20,548 bases of DNA, taken from the NCBI GenBank assembly GCA_002403895.1, contig DHIQ01000229.1, positions 1-20,548 on the forward strand, in the 5' to 3' direction. Origin of the DNA: Candidatus Neomicrothrix sp. UBA4742 (GTDB taxonomy: Bacteria > Actinomycetota > Acidimicrobiia > Acidimicrobiales > Acidimicrobilacustridaceae). The stretch's first letter is position 1, and each line of letters starts with the position of its first letter. The notes under the pieces were generated by a model. The model was not told the origin of the DNA, did not search any database, and saw only the letters and a list, made by a program, of their open reading frames with translations. Below are positions 9,020 through 15,843 of the stretch, piece after piece. The position numbers were made by a program, and so were the translations under genes.

Positions 9020-9025
9020 ACTGTG
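9020..9025 (-). promoter_or_regulatory. Weak candidate -10 hexamer for narK
   Basis: CACAGT on the minus strand ends 6 nt before the narK ATG, the spacing seen for other presumed leaderless starts in the window. The first base departs from TANNNT, as might be expected for an activator-dependent promoter. A GAAAT box at 9036-9040 and an imperfect palindrome (CAGAGATTTCTG, 9031-9042) lie just upstream. Confidence 0.25.
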
Positions 9026-9143
9026 AACGACAGAGATTTCTGCCGTATGGGCGGCGTGTTACGTGCTCCCAGCAGGCGAATCACCACAACCCCCAGAACC
9101 CGTGCTGCACCTCGTGGGAGTGCCGACCACCTGTGCGAAACAC

Positions 9144-9159
9144 GAAATCCCGCGGAAAT
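9144..9159 (+). promoter_or_regulatory. Candidate operator GAAAT-n6-GAAAT upstream of narK
   Basis: GAAATCCCGCGGAAAT is a direct repeat of GAAAT with an 11-bp period, 131-146 bp upstream of the narK start in a non-coding stretch (9014-9186). A GAAAC box within CGAAACACG precedes it at 9136-9144. The same arrangement, 13 of 16 bases identical, occurs at the nirD/nnaR junction. AT-rich words like this stand out in this GC-rich sequence. The binding protein is unknown; the NnaR-like regulator or a GlnR-like factor are candidates. Confidence 0.4.
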
Positions 9160-9186
9160 GCTTCCGGTGGGAGGTACCTGTCGGGC

Positions 9187-10266
9187 TCAGCTCACGTCGG
9201 CCAACCACTCCCGCTCGAACGCTTGAAGGGCGAAGAGCTGCACCAGGGCCGCGTGGTCGAGCGTGCCCCCGTCGTCGTAGTGGCCGATGCCACCGGCCAC
9301 GAAGCGACCACTTCGAGGGTCGCGCGCCTCGCGCCACACCCGTTCGAGATACCGGTCGAGCTCGGCCACCACCCGGGGCTGGGCCTCCACCGCATGGAGG
9401 GTCAACAGATTGCGGAACAAGATGGCCACGAACGCTGGCGGCTGGCCCCACAGCCGGTCCTCGGCGGCGAAGAAGTCGAGGGCGGCCCCGGCCAGGCGAA
9501 CGGCGCGGTCCACATACGCCCGATCACCCGTGACCCGGAACCACAACACGTCGGCGCCCACGGGGGTGCCCTGGTTGTAGGCCCAGACCGTGTCGTCGAC
9601 CCGACCATGGGGATCGACATGATCGGCGAACAACCCCTCAGCGCGGAACAGCGTGGCCCACAACCATGAGTCGGACCGGTCGGCGAAGGCTCGGAACCGC
9701 TCGGCGCCGGTGAGGAGGTGCAGCCGCAGCGCGAGCTCGATGCCGGGCGCGGTAGCGCAGGTGTTGCGGCTCCCGCCCCCTTCGACCCAACGGATCCCCC
9801 CGTCGGGGTCCTGACCCGAGGCCACCAGCTCGAAGGTGCGCTTGGCCTTGTGCAACCACACGCTGTCGGGGTCGTCGCCGTGCTCTTGGCGGTGGGCCTG
9901 GACGAAGTCGAGCCCCAGCCAGGCGTTGTCGTCAAAGTACCGCTCCCCCGCGGCCGGGTAGGGGGCGTAGCCGTCCCCGCGGCGGTACAACTCGACGGTG
10001 TCGGCCAGGTCGGCCACCGGACCCGACCCGGTGCTCGACGGGGCCAACCGCTCCAGGTCGAGGGCGGCGGCCAGCACCTGGCTCATGGGCCACACCGCGG
10101 CGATGCCGGCGTTGCGCCCGGGACCGTCCATGACCAGCAGCTGGTTGCCGCCTCGGCGCAGCGTCGAAGTGGCGATGAGGTGCCGCCAGGCGTCGCCGGC
10201 CCGTTCCGCCGGTCCCTCGATCGTCGACCCGTCGGCGGGGGGCTCCGGTGTCCGGCGGCGCAGCAT
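9187..10266 (-). CDS. Glycoside hydrolase family 76-like protein (putative alpha-1,6-mannanase)
   Basis: 359 residues with no signal peptide or membrane segment. The sequence reads as an (alpha/alpha)6 barrel of the GH76 type. YFDDNAWLGLDF at 110-121 holds the adjacent Asp pair (D112, D113) that forms the catalytic site in GH76 endo-mannanases. Further typical pieces are NTCATAPGIELALRL, VDDTVWAYNQGTPVGADVL and FVAILFRNLL. Known members cleave alpha-1,6-mannan backbones. Without an export signal, the protein would act inside the cell, perhaps on a glycan of its own envelope or storage; this is inference. It sits between the two nitrogen operons on the same strand, 26 bp after the nnaR stop, but has its own candidate promoter. 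Confidence 0.75.
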   Translation of the reverse strand: MLRRRTPEPPADGSTIEGPAERAGDAWRHLIATSTLRRGGNQLLVMDGPGRNAGIAAVWPMSQVLAAALDLERLAPSSTGSGPVADLADTVELYRRGDGYAPYPAAGERYFDDNAWLGLDFVQAHRQEHGDDPDSVWLHKAKRTFELVASGQDPDGGIRWVEGGGSRNTCATAPGIELALRLHLLTGAERFRAFADRSDSWLWATLFRAEGLFADHVDPHGRVDDTVWAYNQGTPVGADVLWFRVTGDRAYVDRAVRLAGAALDFFAAEDRLWGQPPAFVAILFRNLLTLHAVEAQPRVVAELDRYLERVWREARDPRSGRFVAGGIGHYDDGGTLDHAALVQLFALQAFEREWLADVS

Positions 10267-10272
10267 CCACCG

Positions 10273-10278
10273 AGCGTA
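10273..10278 (-). promoter_or_regulatory. Candidate -10 hexamer of a leaderless promoter (GH76-like gene)
   Basis: TACGCT on the minus strand ends 6 nt before the ATG at 10266, in the 26-bp gap after the regulator gene. No -35 match is visible. It suggests the hydrolase can be transcribed independently of nirBD-nnaR. Confidence 0.4.
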
Positions 10279-10292
10279 GGGCGGGGCGGGTG

Positions 10293-11435
10293 CTACACCT
10301 CCGAGAGGCGGTAGCCCCGCCGGACCACGGTCTCGATGCCGGCGCCGGCCCCCGCAAGACGCTGGCGCAGCCGCCCCACGGTCACCTCCACCACGTGCTC
10401 ATCAGTCTCGTCGGCCCACACCCGCCGCAGCAGCTCCGCCTTCGACACCACCACCCCCGGACGGTCGGCGAGCACCGCCAAGACCTCGCGTTCGCGATCG
10501 GACAGCCACACCGGCTCGCCCTCGTCCACCCGGGCCATGCGCCCCTGGAGGGTCACCTGGCATCCGCCCAGGGTGAGCGCCCGCTGGCGGCCGGCGAAGT
10601 CGGCGGCGAAGGTCCGCACCATGGCACCCAGGCGCCACGCCACGGGCACGATCGTCACCTCGATTCCGTAGCCGCGGATCCGATCGGCGCATACGGGCCC
10701 GACACAGACGGCCGACGCCGAGCCGCTCACGAACGCGGCCCGCACCTCGTCCAGCGTTCCCATTTCCTCGGCGATGGCAAAGAAGTTCGTCACTGCGTGG
10801 GCGGCGGTGAACGTGACCGCATCGATCGAGCCATCGATCACCCCCTGCAGGACCCGTAGAGCCGGGGCTCGGTCCTCCGGCAACTCCCAGCGGTACACGG
10901 GTACGGCCACAACGTCGAGGCCCAACGCCGCGACGGCGGGGCCCATCCACTCGTCCGGCGACCCGTCGAGCTGCACTGCCACCCGGGTCTCGGCGTGACC
11001 GGAGCCCATCGGCAACGTGCGGGCCCGCACGCCCTCGGCCAGATGGTCGAGGAGCTCCCCGTTGCGCGACGTCTGGGTCCGCCAATCCACGTCGATCCCG
11101 GCAGTCATGGCGGCACCCTCCGCCTTCGGTCCCCGAGCGAGCACGAGTGCCGGTCGGAGCGCCTCGAGAAGTTCCTCGCCGAGCCCGAGACTCTCCGCCC
11201 CACCCAGCCAGCCGCGGACACCTAGCCCGGTCGTCAGGACGACGACATCGGGGGGATCGGCGATGAGGGCCTCGATCGCGGTGCGCAGGCGCCCCTCATC
11301 GCCGAGCGGCAACGTCCGGATGGTGGGCCCGTGCACGACGCGCGCCCCGCGACGCTCGAGGAGCTGGATCTGCTCGTCCCACCGACGGTCCGCGGTGACG
11401 GCGACGGTGTAGCCGTGCAAGGCGCCGACGCTCAT
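10293..11435 (-). CDS. nnaR: NnaR-like regulator: uroporphyrinogen-III synthase (HemD) domain plus OmpR-type winged helix
   Basis: 380 residues from ATG 11435. Residues about 8-275 are a HemD-like two-lobe domain (YTVAVTADRR, VVVLTTGLGVRGW, DAVTFTAAHAVTNFF, CVGPVCADRIRGYG). Residues about 286-380 are a Trans_reg_C winged helix with WLSDREREVLAVLA, the recognition-helix segment DEHVVEVTVGRLRQRL and the wing VVRRGYRL. This architecture is that of NnaR, known in Streptomyces as a regulator of nitrate/nitrite assimilation. HemD makes the precursor of siroheme, the NirB cofactor, so the domain may sense a tetrapyrrole; it may also keep enzyme activity. Its start overlaps the nirD stop (ATGA), so it is the third gene of the nirBD operon. 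The frame continues to 11543, but that would extend far into nirD. The gene symbol rests on architecture and context. Confidence 0.85.
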   Translation of the reverse strand: MSVGALHGYTVAVTADRRWDEQIQLLERRGARVVHGPTIRTLPLGDEGRLRTAIEALIADPPDVVVLTTGLGVRGWLGGAESLGLGEELLEALRPALVLARGPKAEGAAMTAGIDVDWRTQTSRNGELLDHLAEGVRARTLPMGSGHAETRVAVQLDGSPDEWMGPAVAALGLDVVAVPVYRWELPEDRAPALRVLQGVIDGSIDAVTFTAAHAVTNFFAIAEEMGTLDEVRAAFVSGSASAVCVGPVCADRIRGYGIEVTIVPVAWRLGAMVRTFAADFAGRQRALTLGGCQVTLQGRMARVDEGEPVWLSDREREVLAVLADRPGVVVSKAELLRRVWADETDEHVVEVTVGRLRQRLAGAGAGIETVVRRGYRLSEV

Positions 11436-11875
11436 GGGCCAATGGTGGCCGGTCCGTGTTTCGAGTCGATTTCCCGGTGATTTCCCGCGGATGAGCCTTT
11501 GGCGCCCACCTGGACCCGGCCGGCGGTCACCCGCACCGGCCAAACGTCGAGTGTCACCGTCACGTCATCGATGCAGTCGCCGGTGGCCAGGTCGAAGCGC
11601 TGTTTGAGCAGCGGTGAGACCACCACCAGCCGGGCACCGACAGAACCGACGATGCCCCGCGACAGCACCGATGTCCCGGTGAACGGGTCCTGGTTGTCGA
11701 CCGCGAACCATTGGTCTGGAGCGTCGCTCGACTCCGACGAGCAACGGAACACCGCCACCGCCCGAGAGCCGATCAGGGCGCACACACCCCGGTCGGGCAC
11801 CACGTCGCCCACCCGGCAGACCTCGACCCAGGCCGGGTCGGCAACCGAGGTGGTCTGCTCGTCGAGGACCGTCAT
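11432..11875 (-). CDS. nirD: Nitrite reductase small subunit (Rieske-like fold)
   Basis: 147 residues. The NirD core is at about 15-124, with WFAVDNQDPFTGTSVLSRGIVG, VVVSPLLKQRFDLATGDCID and VWPVRVTAGRVQV, which match NirD and not true Rieske proteins: the Cys/His cluster ligands are absent as usual in this family. It partners NirB in the NAD(P)H-dependent reduction of nitrite to ammonium in the cytoplasm. The start overlaps the nirB stop and the stop overlaps the nnaR start, both as ATGA. The last 23 residues (from AKGSSAG) form a polar tail beyond the usual end of NirD. The DNA coding for this tail is less GC-rich and contains repeated GAAAT/GAAAC boxes, so it may also serve as a regulatory site. 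Confidence 0.9.
   Translation of the reverse strand: MTVLDEQTTSVADPAWVEVCRVGDVVPDRGVCALIGSRAVAVFRCSSESSDAPDQWFAVDNQDPFTGTSVLSRGIVGSVGARLVVVSPLLKQRFDLATGDCIDDVTVTLDVWPVRVTAGRVQVGAKGSSAGNHREIDSKHGPATIGP
11458..11484 (-). promoter_or_regulatory. Three 11-bp-phased GAAAT/GAAAC boxes at the nirD/nnaR junction
   Basis: On the minus strand the order is GAAAT-n6-GAAAT-n6-GAAAC, exactly 11 bp apart, within the last codons of nirD and 23-49 bp upstream of the nnaR start. The first two boxes with their spacer match the narK-upstream element at 13 of 16 bases, and the flanking word CGAAACACG is present at both sites. Head-to-tail boxes at helical spacing are typical for OmpR-type winged-helix regulators, so autoregulation by the NnaR-like protein is plausible but unproven. 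Confidence 0.4.
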
Positions 11876-14442
11876 CGCCGCACCGCCTCGCGGGCGCGCT
11901 CGGCGATCGTCGCCGGGCGGATCTGGCCCCGCTCTCGCACGAACACCACGCTCGGGTCAGGCTGGTCGGGGGCGTTCACGAAGGTCACGAACCGAGCGAT
12001 GGCCTCGGGCCGGGCGATGGTGGCCTTCCACTCGCACTCGTAGGTGGCGACATGGTGCGCCATCTCCGCCTCGAACCCGGCGCACAGACCCAGGGCATCG
12101 TCGACGATCACCCGCCGCAGGTGGTCGACTCCGCCCTCGAGCTGTTCCAGCCAGGGCGCGGTGCGTTGCAGCCGGTCGGCCGTGCGCACGTAGAACATGA
12201 GGAAGCGGTCGATGAGCGGGATCAGCTCGTCGGTGTCGAGGTCCTCGGCGAAGAGCACGGCATGGCGCGGGCGCTGGCCTCCGTTGCCGCCCACATAGAG
12301 GTTCCATCCCCGCTCGGTGGCGATCACCCCGACGTCCTTGCTCTGGGCTTCGGCACATTCGCGCGAGCACCCCGAGACGGCCATCTTGATCTTGTGGGGC
12401 GCGCGCAGGCCCCGGTAACGCAGCTCCAGGGCGATGGCCAGCGACGTCGAGTCGGCCACCCCGTAGCGACACCAGTTCTCCCCTACGCACGACTTCACCG
12501 TGCGCAGCGCCTTGCCATAGGCGTGCCCCGACTCGAAGCCGGCCTCGATGAGCCGCTCCCAGATCGGGGGCAGCTGATCGACCCGGGCACCGAACAGGTC
12601 GATGCGTTGCCCGCCGGTGATCTTGGTGTACAGCCCGAACTCGCGGGCCACCTGCCCGATGGCGATCAGCCCGTCGGGGGTCACCTCCCCGCCCGGAATG
12701 CGAGGGACGACCGAGTAGGTCCCGTCCTTTTGCAGGTTGGCCAGGAAGGCGTCGTTCGTGTCTTGGAGGCTGGCCTGCTCCCCGTCCAGGATGTAACCGT
12801 TGCCCTGCGAGGCCAGGATCGAGGCCACGGTCGGCTTGCAGATCTCGCACCCCCGGCCCCGGCCGTGGCCAGCCACCACTTCAGCGAACGACCGGTAACC
12901 CCTGACCCGGATGAGGTCGAACAGATCCTGTCGGGTGAGGTCGAAGTGCTCGCACAGCGCCGAGCTCAGCTCGATGCCGGCCCGGGCCAGCTCGTCCCGC
13001 AACACGTCGGTGAGGAGGGGCACGCACCCGCCACAGCCGGTGCCGGCGCGGGTGGCTGCCTTGAGATCGCCGACCGTCCCCGCCCCGCCTGTCACCGCGG
13101 CGCACAGGGCCCCCTTGGTCACGTTCTCGCAAGTGCACACCGTGGCCCCGTCGGCCAGGGCACCGACACCCGCGATCGAGACGGCGTCGTTGCCGCCGCG
13201 ATCGGGGAGGATGAGCGCCTCGGGATGGGCGGGGGTGGGCAGGTCTCCCCGGGCCATCTGGGCCAGGGAGTGATAGCCGGTGGCGTCGCCCACCAGGATC
13301 CCACCCAGCACCCGGTCGCCCGTCGGGGACACGACGAGCTTCTTGTACACGCCGGCAATCGGGTCGTCGTACACGATCTGGCGACAGCCGTCCCCGGCGC
13401 CATGGGCATCGCCGAAGCTGGCCACGTCGACGCCGAGGAGCTTGAGCTTGGTGCTGAGGTCCGCCCCCTCGAACCGAGTGGAGCGGTCCGACGCCGAGGT
13501 TCCCGCCAGCCGCCGAGCCAGCACCCGGGCCATGTCGTAGCCGGGAGCCACCAGCCCGTAGATCCGCCCCTCGACGAGCGCGCACTCGCCAATGGCGTAG
13601 ATGTCCGGGGCCGACGTCGCCAGCCCGGGATCGACGACGATGCCCCCGCGCTCGCCCACCTCGAGTCCGGCCTGGCGGGCCAGGTCGTCGCGGGGACGGA
13701 TGCCCGCCGAGAACACCAGCAGGTCGGTGGCCAGGTCGGAATGATCGTCGTCCGCAAACGTCAAGTGCGAGACCCTCCCGTCGGAGCCACCGACGATGCC
13801 CGTCGTCTGACGTCCGAGATGGATCGACACCCCGAGGTCCTCGATCCGCCGCCGCAGGGCGCCGCCGCCGCCGTCGTCGACCTGGACCGGCATCAGCCGG
13901 GGGGCGAACTCCACCACGTGGGTGGCCAACCCCATGGCGAGCAGGGCGTTGGCGGCCTCGAGGCCGAGCAGGCCACCACCGATGACGGTGCCCACCGACG
14001 CGTCCGGCCGCATGGCCGCCTCGGCGATGGCTTCGAGGTCCTCGATGGTTCGATATACGAACGTGCCGGGGAGCTTGTGGCCCGGGATGGGCGGCACGAA
14101 CGGGTAGGAGCCGGTGGCCAGCACGAGGGCGTCGTAGGCGACGGTCACACCGGCCGCCGAGTGCACCTGGCGGACGGCGGTGTCGATGGCCTCCACCCGG
14201 TCGCCGTAGTGCACGCTGATCCCCAGCGCTTCGTAGCTGCCGGGCTCCACCAGAGTGAGGTCCTCGGCGGTCGAGCCGGTGAAAAACGAGCTGAGGGCGA
14301 CGCGGTCATACGCCGGTCGAGGCTCCTCGGCAAAGGTCACGATCTGCCACTGGTCGATTCCACCGGTTTCGGCCAGCGCCAGCAGGAACTTGTGGCCGAC
14401 CATGCCGTTGCCCACCACGACCAACTGTCCCCGTTGCGTCAT
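11872..14442 (-). CDS. nirB: NAD(P)H-dependent nitrite reductase large subunit
   Basis: 856 residues from ATG 14442, close to the usual NirB length. An FAD/NAD(P)H pyridine-nucleotide-disulphide oxidoreductase region covers 1-320 (VVVGNGMVGHKF near the start; TVIGGGLLGLEAA at 152-164; IYAIGECA at 281-288). A BFD-like [2Fe-2S] region holds C436, C438, C470 and C473, with a second pair C532/C535 (GCEICKP). The siroheme/[4Fe-4S] half covers about 575-810, with ligands C652-x5-C658 and C692-x3-C696. All cofactor residues are present. It reduces nitrite to ammonium by six electrons from NAD(P)H. ATG 14442 is chosen over GTG 14451 because GGGTGG lies 5 nt in front of it. It is first in nirB-nirD-nnaR, with a 151-bp upstream gap holding candidate operators. 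Confidence 0.95.
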   Translation of the reverse strand: MTQRGQLVVVGNGMVGHKFLLALAETGGIDQWQIVTFAEEPRPAYDRVALSSFFTGSTAEDLTLVEPGSYEALGISVHYGDRVEAIDTAVRQVHSAAGVTVAYDALVLATGSYPFVPPIPGHKLPGTFVYRTIEDLEAIAEAAMRPDASVGTVIGGGLLGLEAANALLAMGLATHVVEFAPRLMPVQVDDGGGGALRRRIEDLGVSIHLGRQTTGIVGGSDGRVSHLTFADDDHSDLATDLLVFSAGIRPRDDLARQAGLEVGERGGIVVDPGLATSAPDIYAIGECALVEGRIYGLVAPGYDMARVLARRLAGTSASDRSTRFEGADLSTKLKLLGVDVASFGDAHGAGDGCRQIVYDDPIAGVYKKLVVSPTGDRVLGGILVGDATGYHSLAQMARGDLPTPAHPEALILPDRGGNDAVSIAGVGALADGATVCTCENVTKGALCAAVTGGAGTVGDLKAATRAGTGCGGCVPLLTDVLRDELARAGIELSSALCEHFDLTRQDLFDLIRVRGYRSFAEVVAGHGRGRGCEICKPTVASILASQGNGYILDGEQASLQDTNDAFLANLQKDGTYSVVPRIPGGEVTPDGLIAIGQVAREFGLYTKITGGQRIDLFGARVDQLPPIWERLIEAGFESGHAYGKALRTVKSCVGENWCRYGVADSTSLAIALELRYRGLRAPHKIKMAVSGCSRECAEAQSKDVGVIATERGWNLYVGGNGGQRPRHAVLFAEDLDTDELIPLIDRFLMFYVRTADRLQRTAPWLEQLEGGVDHLRRVIVDDALGLCAGFEAEMAHHVATYECEWKATIARPEAIARFVTFVNAPDQPDPSVVFVRERGQIRPATIAERAREAVRR

Positions 14443-14447
14443 GAGTG

Positions 14448-14453
14448 CCACCC
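14448..14453 (-). promoter_or_regulatory. Ribosome binding site deciding the nirB start
   Basis: GGGTGG on the minus strand, 5 nt before ATG 14442. The alternative GTG at 14451 overlaps this site and has no purine-rich sequence in front of it. Confidence 0.4.
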
Positions 14454-14465
14454 AACACGAACGCT

Positions 14466-14503
14466 GTTGCCCGACCGTTGCCCCGCCGTGAACCTACGGC
14501 GAA
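14466..14503 (-). promoter_or_regulatory. Four 11-bp-phased boxes upstream of nirB (candidate operator)
   Basis: On the minus strand the series is TTCGC-n6-TTCAC-n6-GCAAC-n6-GCAAC, each box 11 bp after the last, about 24-61 bp upstream of the nirB ATG. The n6 spacing equals that of the GlnR consensus (gTnAc-n6-GaAAc), with TTCAC-n6-GCAAC the best pair, and of the GAAAT boxes at the other two nitrogen sites. The match to any one consensus is imperfect. The remainder of the gap 14443-14593 holds no other clear signal. Confidence 0.3.
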
Positions 14504-14593
14504 CGCGGCCCGACACCGGCGCCACCGAGGCCGTGCGTCACCTCACGACTGGCCCGATCCCCCTGTGAGCCGCCTGGGACCGCGGTGGCCGGA

Positions 14594-15589
14594 TCAGACC
14601 ATGAACATGACTTTGAGGGCGTCGAAGGCCTCGATGCAGTGACCGGCGCCGAGGACCACGCATTCGAGCGGCGCGTCGACGAGGTGCACCGGGATCTCGG
14701 TCTCCTGCTCCAGCCGCAGGTCCAGGCCGCGGAGCATGCCGCCACCGCCCACCAGATGGATCCCCTGCGAGATGAGGTCCTGAGCCAGCTCCGGGGGCGC
14801 TTGGCCCAGACAGGCGATCACCGCGTCGACCATGGCCGACACCGGCTCGTCGATCGCCTCGCGCACCTCCTCGGCCGACAGCACCACCGTCTTGGGCAGG
14901 CCACTCATCAGCTCGCGGCCGCGCACCTCAGCGGCGTACTCGTCCTCGGTGGGCCACGCCGAGCCAATGGTGACCTTGATCTCCTCCGCGGTGCGTTCAC
15001 CGATGGCGATGCCGTACTCGCGACGGATGTAGGTCTGGATGTGGGCATCGATGTCGAACGAGCCGACCCGGACCGCCTCGAGGGCCACCACGCCTCCCAG
15101 CGAGATGAGCGCCGTCTCCGACGTGCCGCCGCCGATGTCGACCACCATGTTGCCCATCGGCTCGTTGATGGGCAGGCCGGCGCCGATGGCCGCCGCCATA
15201 GGCTGTTCGATGAGATGCGCCTCCGACGCCCCCGCCCGCTTGGCCGCCTCGATGACGGCCCGGCGCTCGACGGTGGTGATGGCCGAGGGCACGCAGATGA
15301 CCACCCTGGGCCGATTGAAGCGGCTCACGCCGACCCGTTGCAGCAGGAGGCGGATCATCCGCTGGGTGATCTCGAAATCGGTGATGGCTCCCTTGCGCAG
15401 AGGGCGGACGGCCACGATGTAGCTGGGGGTGCGCCCGATCATCTGCCACGCCTCGTGCCCCATGGCCAGCACATCCTGGGTGCGGCTGTTGAGCGCGATT
15501 ACGGACGGCTCGTTCAAGACGATGCCCTCGCCGCGTGCGTACACCAGGGTGTTGGCCGTTCCCAGGTCGATGGCCAGGTCGCGGGCTAT
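14594..15589 (-). CDS. mreB: Rod shape-determining actin homologue MreB, apparently with AUA start
   Basis: 331 residues when read from the ATA at 15589. The frame encodes xARDLAIDLGTANTLVYARG, the full MreB N-terminus with the phosphate-1 loop (DLGTANT, 8-14). Later motifs are the Sx-EQPMAAAIGAGLP segment, phosphate-2 VVDIGGGTSE and the adenosine loop LVGGGGMLRGL. No ATG, GTG, TTG or CTG lies between the in-frame upstream stop and this ATA. GAGGAG lies 8 nt before the ATA, and the ATA overlaps the TAG stop of the preceding gene. The first ordinary start (GTG 15544) would remove the phosphate-1 loop and leave 316 residues. MreB forms membrane-bound ATP-dependent filaments that guide lateral wall synthesis. 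No mreC or mreD follows downstream (nirB lies 151 bp on). A sequencing error at the start codon is possible. Confidence 0.88.
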   Translation of the reverse strand: MARDLAIDLGTANTLVYARGEGIVLNEPSVIALNSRTQDVLAMGHEAWQMIGRTPSYIVAVRPLRKGAITDFEITQRMIRLLLQRVGVSRFNRPRVVICVPSAITTVERRAVIEAAKRAGASEAHLIEQPMAAAIGAGLPINEPMGNMVVDIGGGTSETALISLGGVVALEAVRVGSFDIDAHIQTYIRREYGIAIGERTAEEIKVTIGSAWPTEDEYAAEVRGRELMSGLPKTVVLSAEEVREAIDEPVSAMVDAVIACLGQAPPELAQDLISQGIHLVGGGGMLRGLDLRLEQETEIPVHLVDAPLECVVLGAGHCIEAFDALKVMFMV

Positions 15590-15843
15590 GGCCGGGGCTC
15601 CTCGGGCGTGACCGCCGGATCGGCCGTGTCGTCGTAGTCGGTCGCCCCCCTCGGCTGCACCGCGGAGCCGCGGCCCCGATCGCCCTGGGCGGCATCGGGA
15701 TCACGGCCGAGGGCGCGCATCTCGCGCTCGAAATCATCGATGCTCGACATGAACGTCTTGGGCTTGCGGCTGAAGGCCCAGATGGCCAGGGACACAACCA
15801 CGCTGAACCCGATGGCGACCAACAAGAAGGCGGCGTTGTTCAT
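15586..15843 (-). CDS. Small single-pass membrane protein between moaE and mreB
   Basis: 85 residues from ATG 15843, which overlaps the moaE stop as ATGA. A hydrophobic segment lies at about 5-24 (FLLVAIGFSVVVSLAIWAF), followed by the basic stretch SRKPK and the helix FMSSIDDFEREMRALGRDP, then an acidic Pro-rich tail ending PEEPRP. By the positive-inside rule, the tail is cytoplasmic. No known family was recognised. The TAG stop lies inside the overlap with the ATA of mreB, so the two are probably translationally coupled, and a role at the membrane with MreB is possible (inference from position). The frame is open up to 15927, but that start would overlap moaE by about 90 bp and hide the hydrophobic N-terminus. 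Confidence 0.65.
   Translation of the reverse strand: MNNAAFLLVAIGFSVVVSLAIWAFSRKPKTFMSSIDDFEREMRALGRDPDAAQGDRGRGSAVQPRGATDYDDTADPAVTPEEPRP

Larger units (their letters stand above)
9014..9186. other. Intergenic region between GH76-like gene and narK
   Basis: 173 bp without a credible gene. It is noticeably less GC-rich than its surroundings and holds the narK upstream elements: the GAAAT-n6-GAAAT repeat, the GAAAC box and ACCAC-n6-GAAAC (9126-9141), the palindrome CAGAGATTTCTG (9031-9042) and the hexamer next to the narK start. No clear terminator for the upstream GH76-like gene was seen. Confidence 0.6.

Noticed and set aside
9126..9141. A definite GlnR site upstream of narK (ACCAC-n6-GAAAC)
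   Set aside because: One half matches well, but the partner box and the second pair do not, and it is not known whether this genome has GlnR. Kept only as part of the intergenic description.
12052..14568. Long plus-strand open frame (838 codons) antisense to nirB
   Set aside because: Same effect. The protein is low in hydrophobic pattern and matches no fold; nirB on the other strand is complete.
14594..15544. mreB beginning at GTG 15544
   Set aside because: It would delete the phosphate-1 loop needed for nucleotide binding, although that loop is encoded intact just upstream with a good ribosome binding site.
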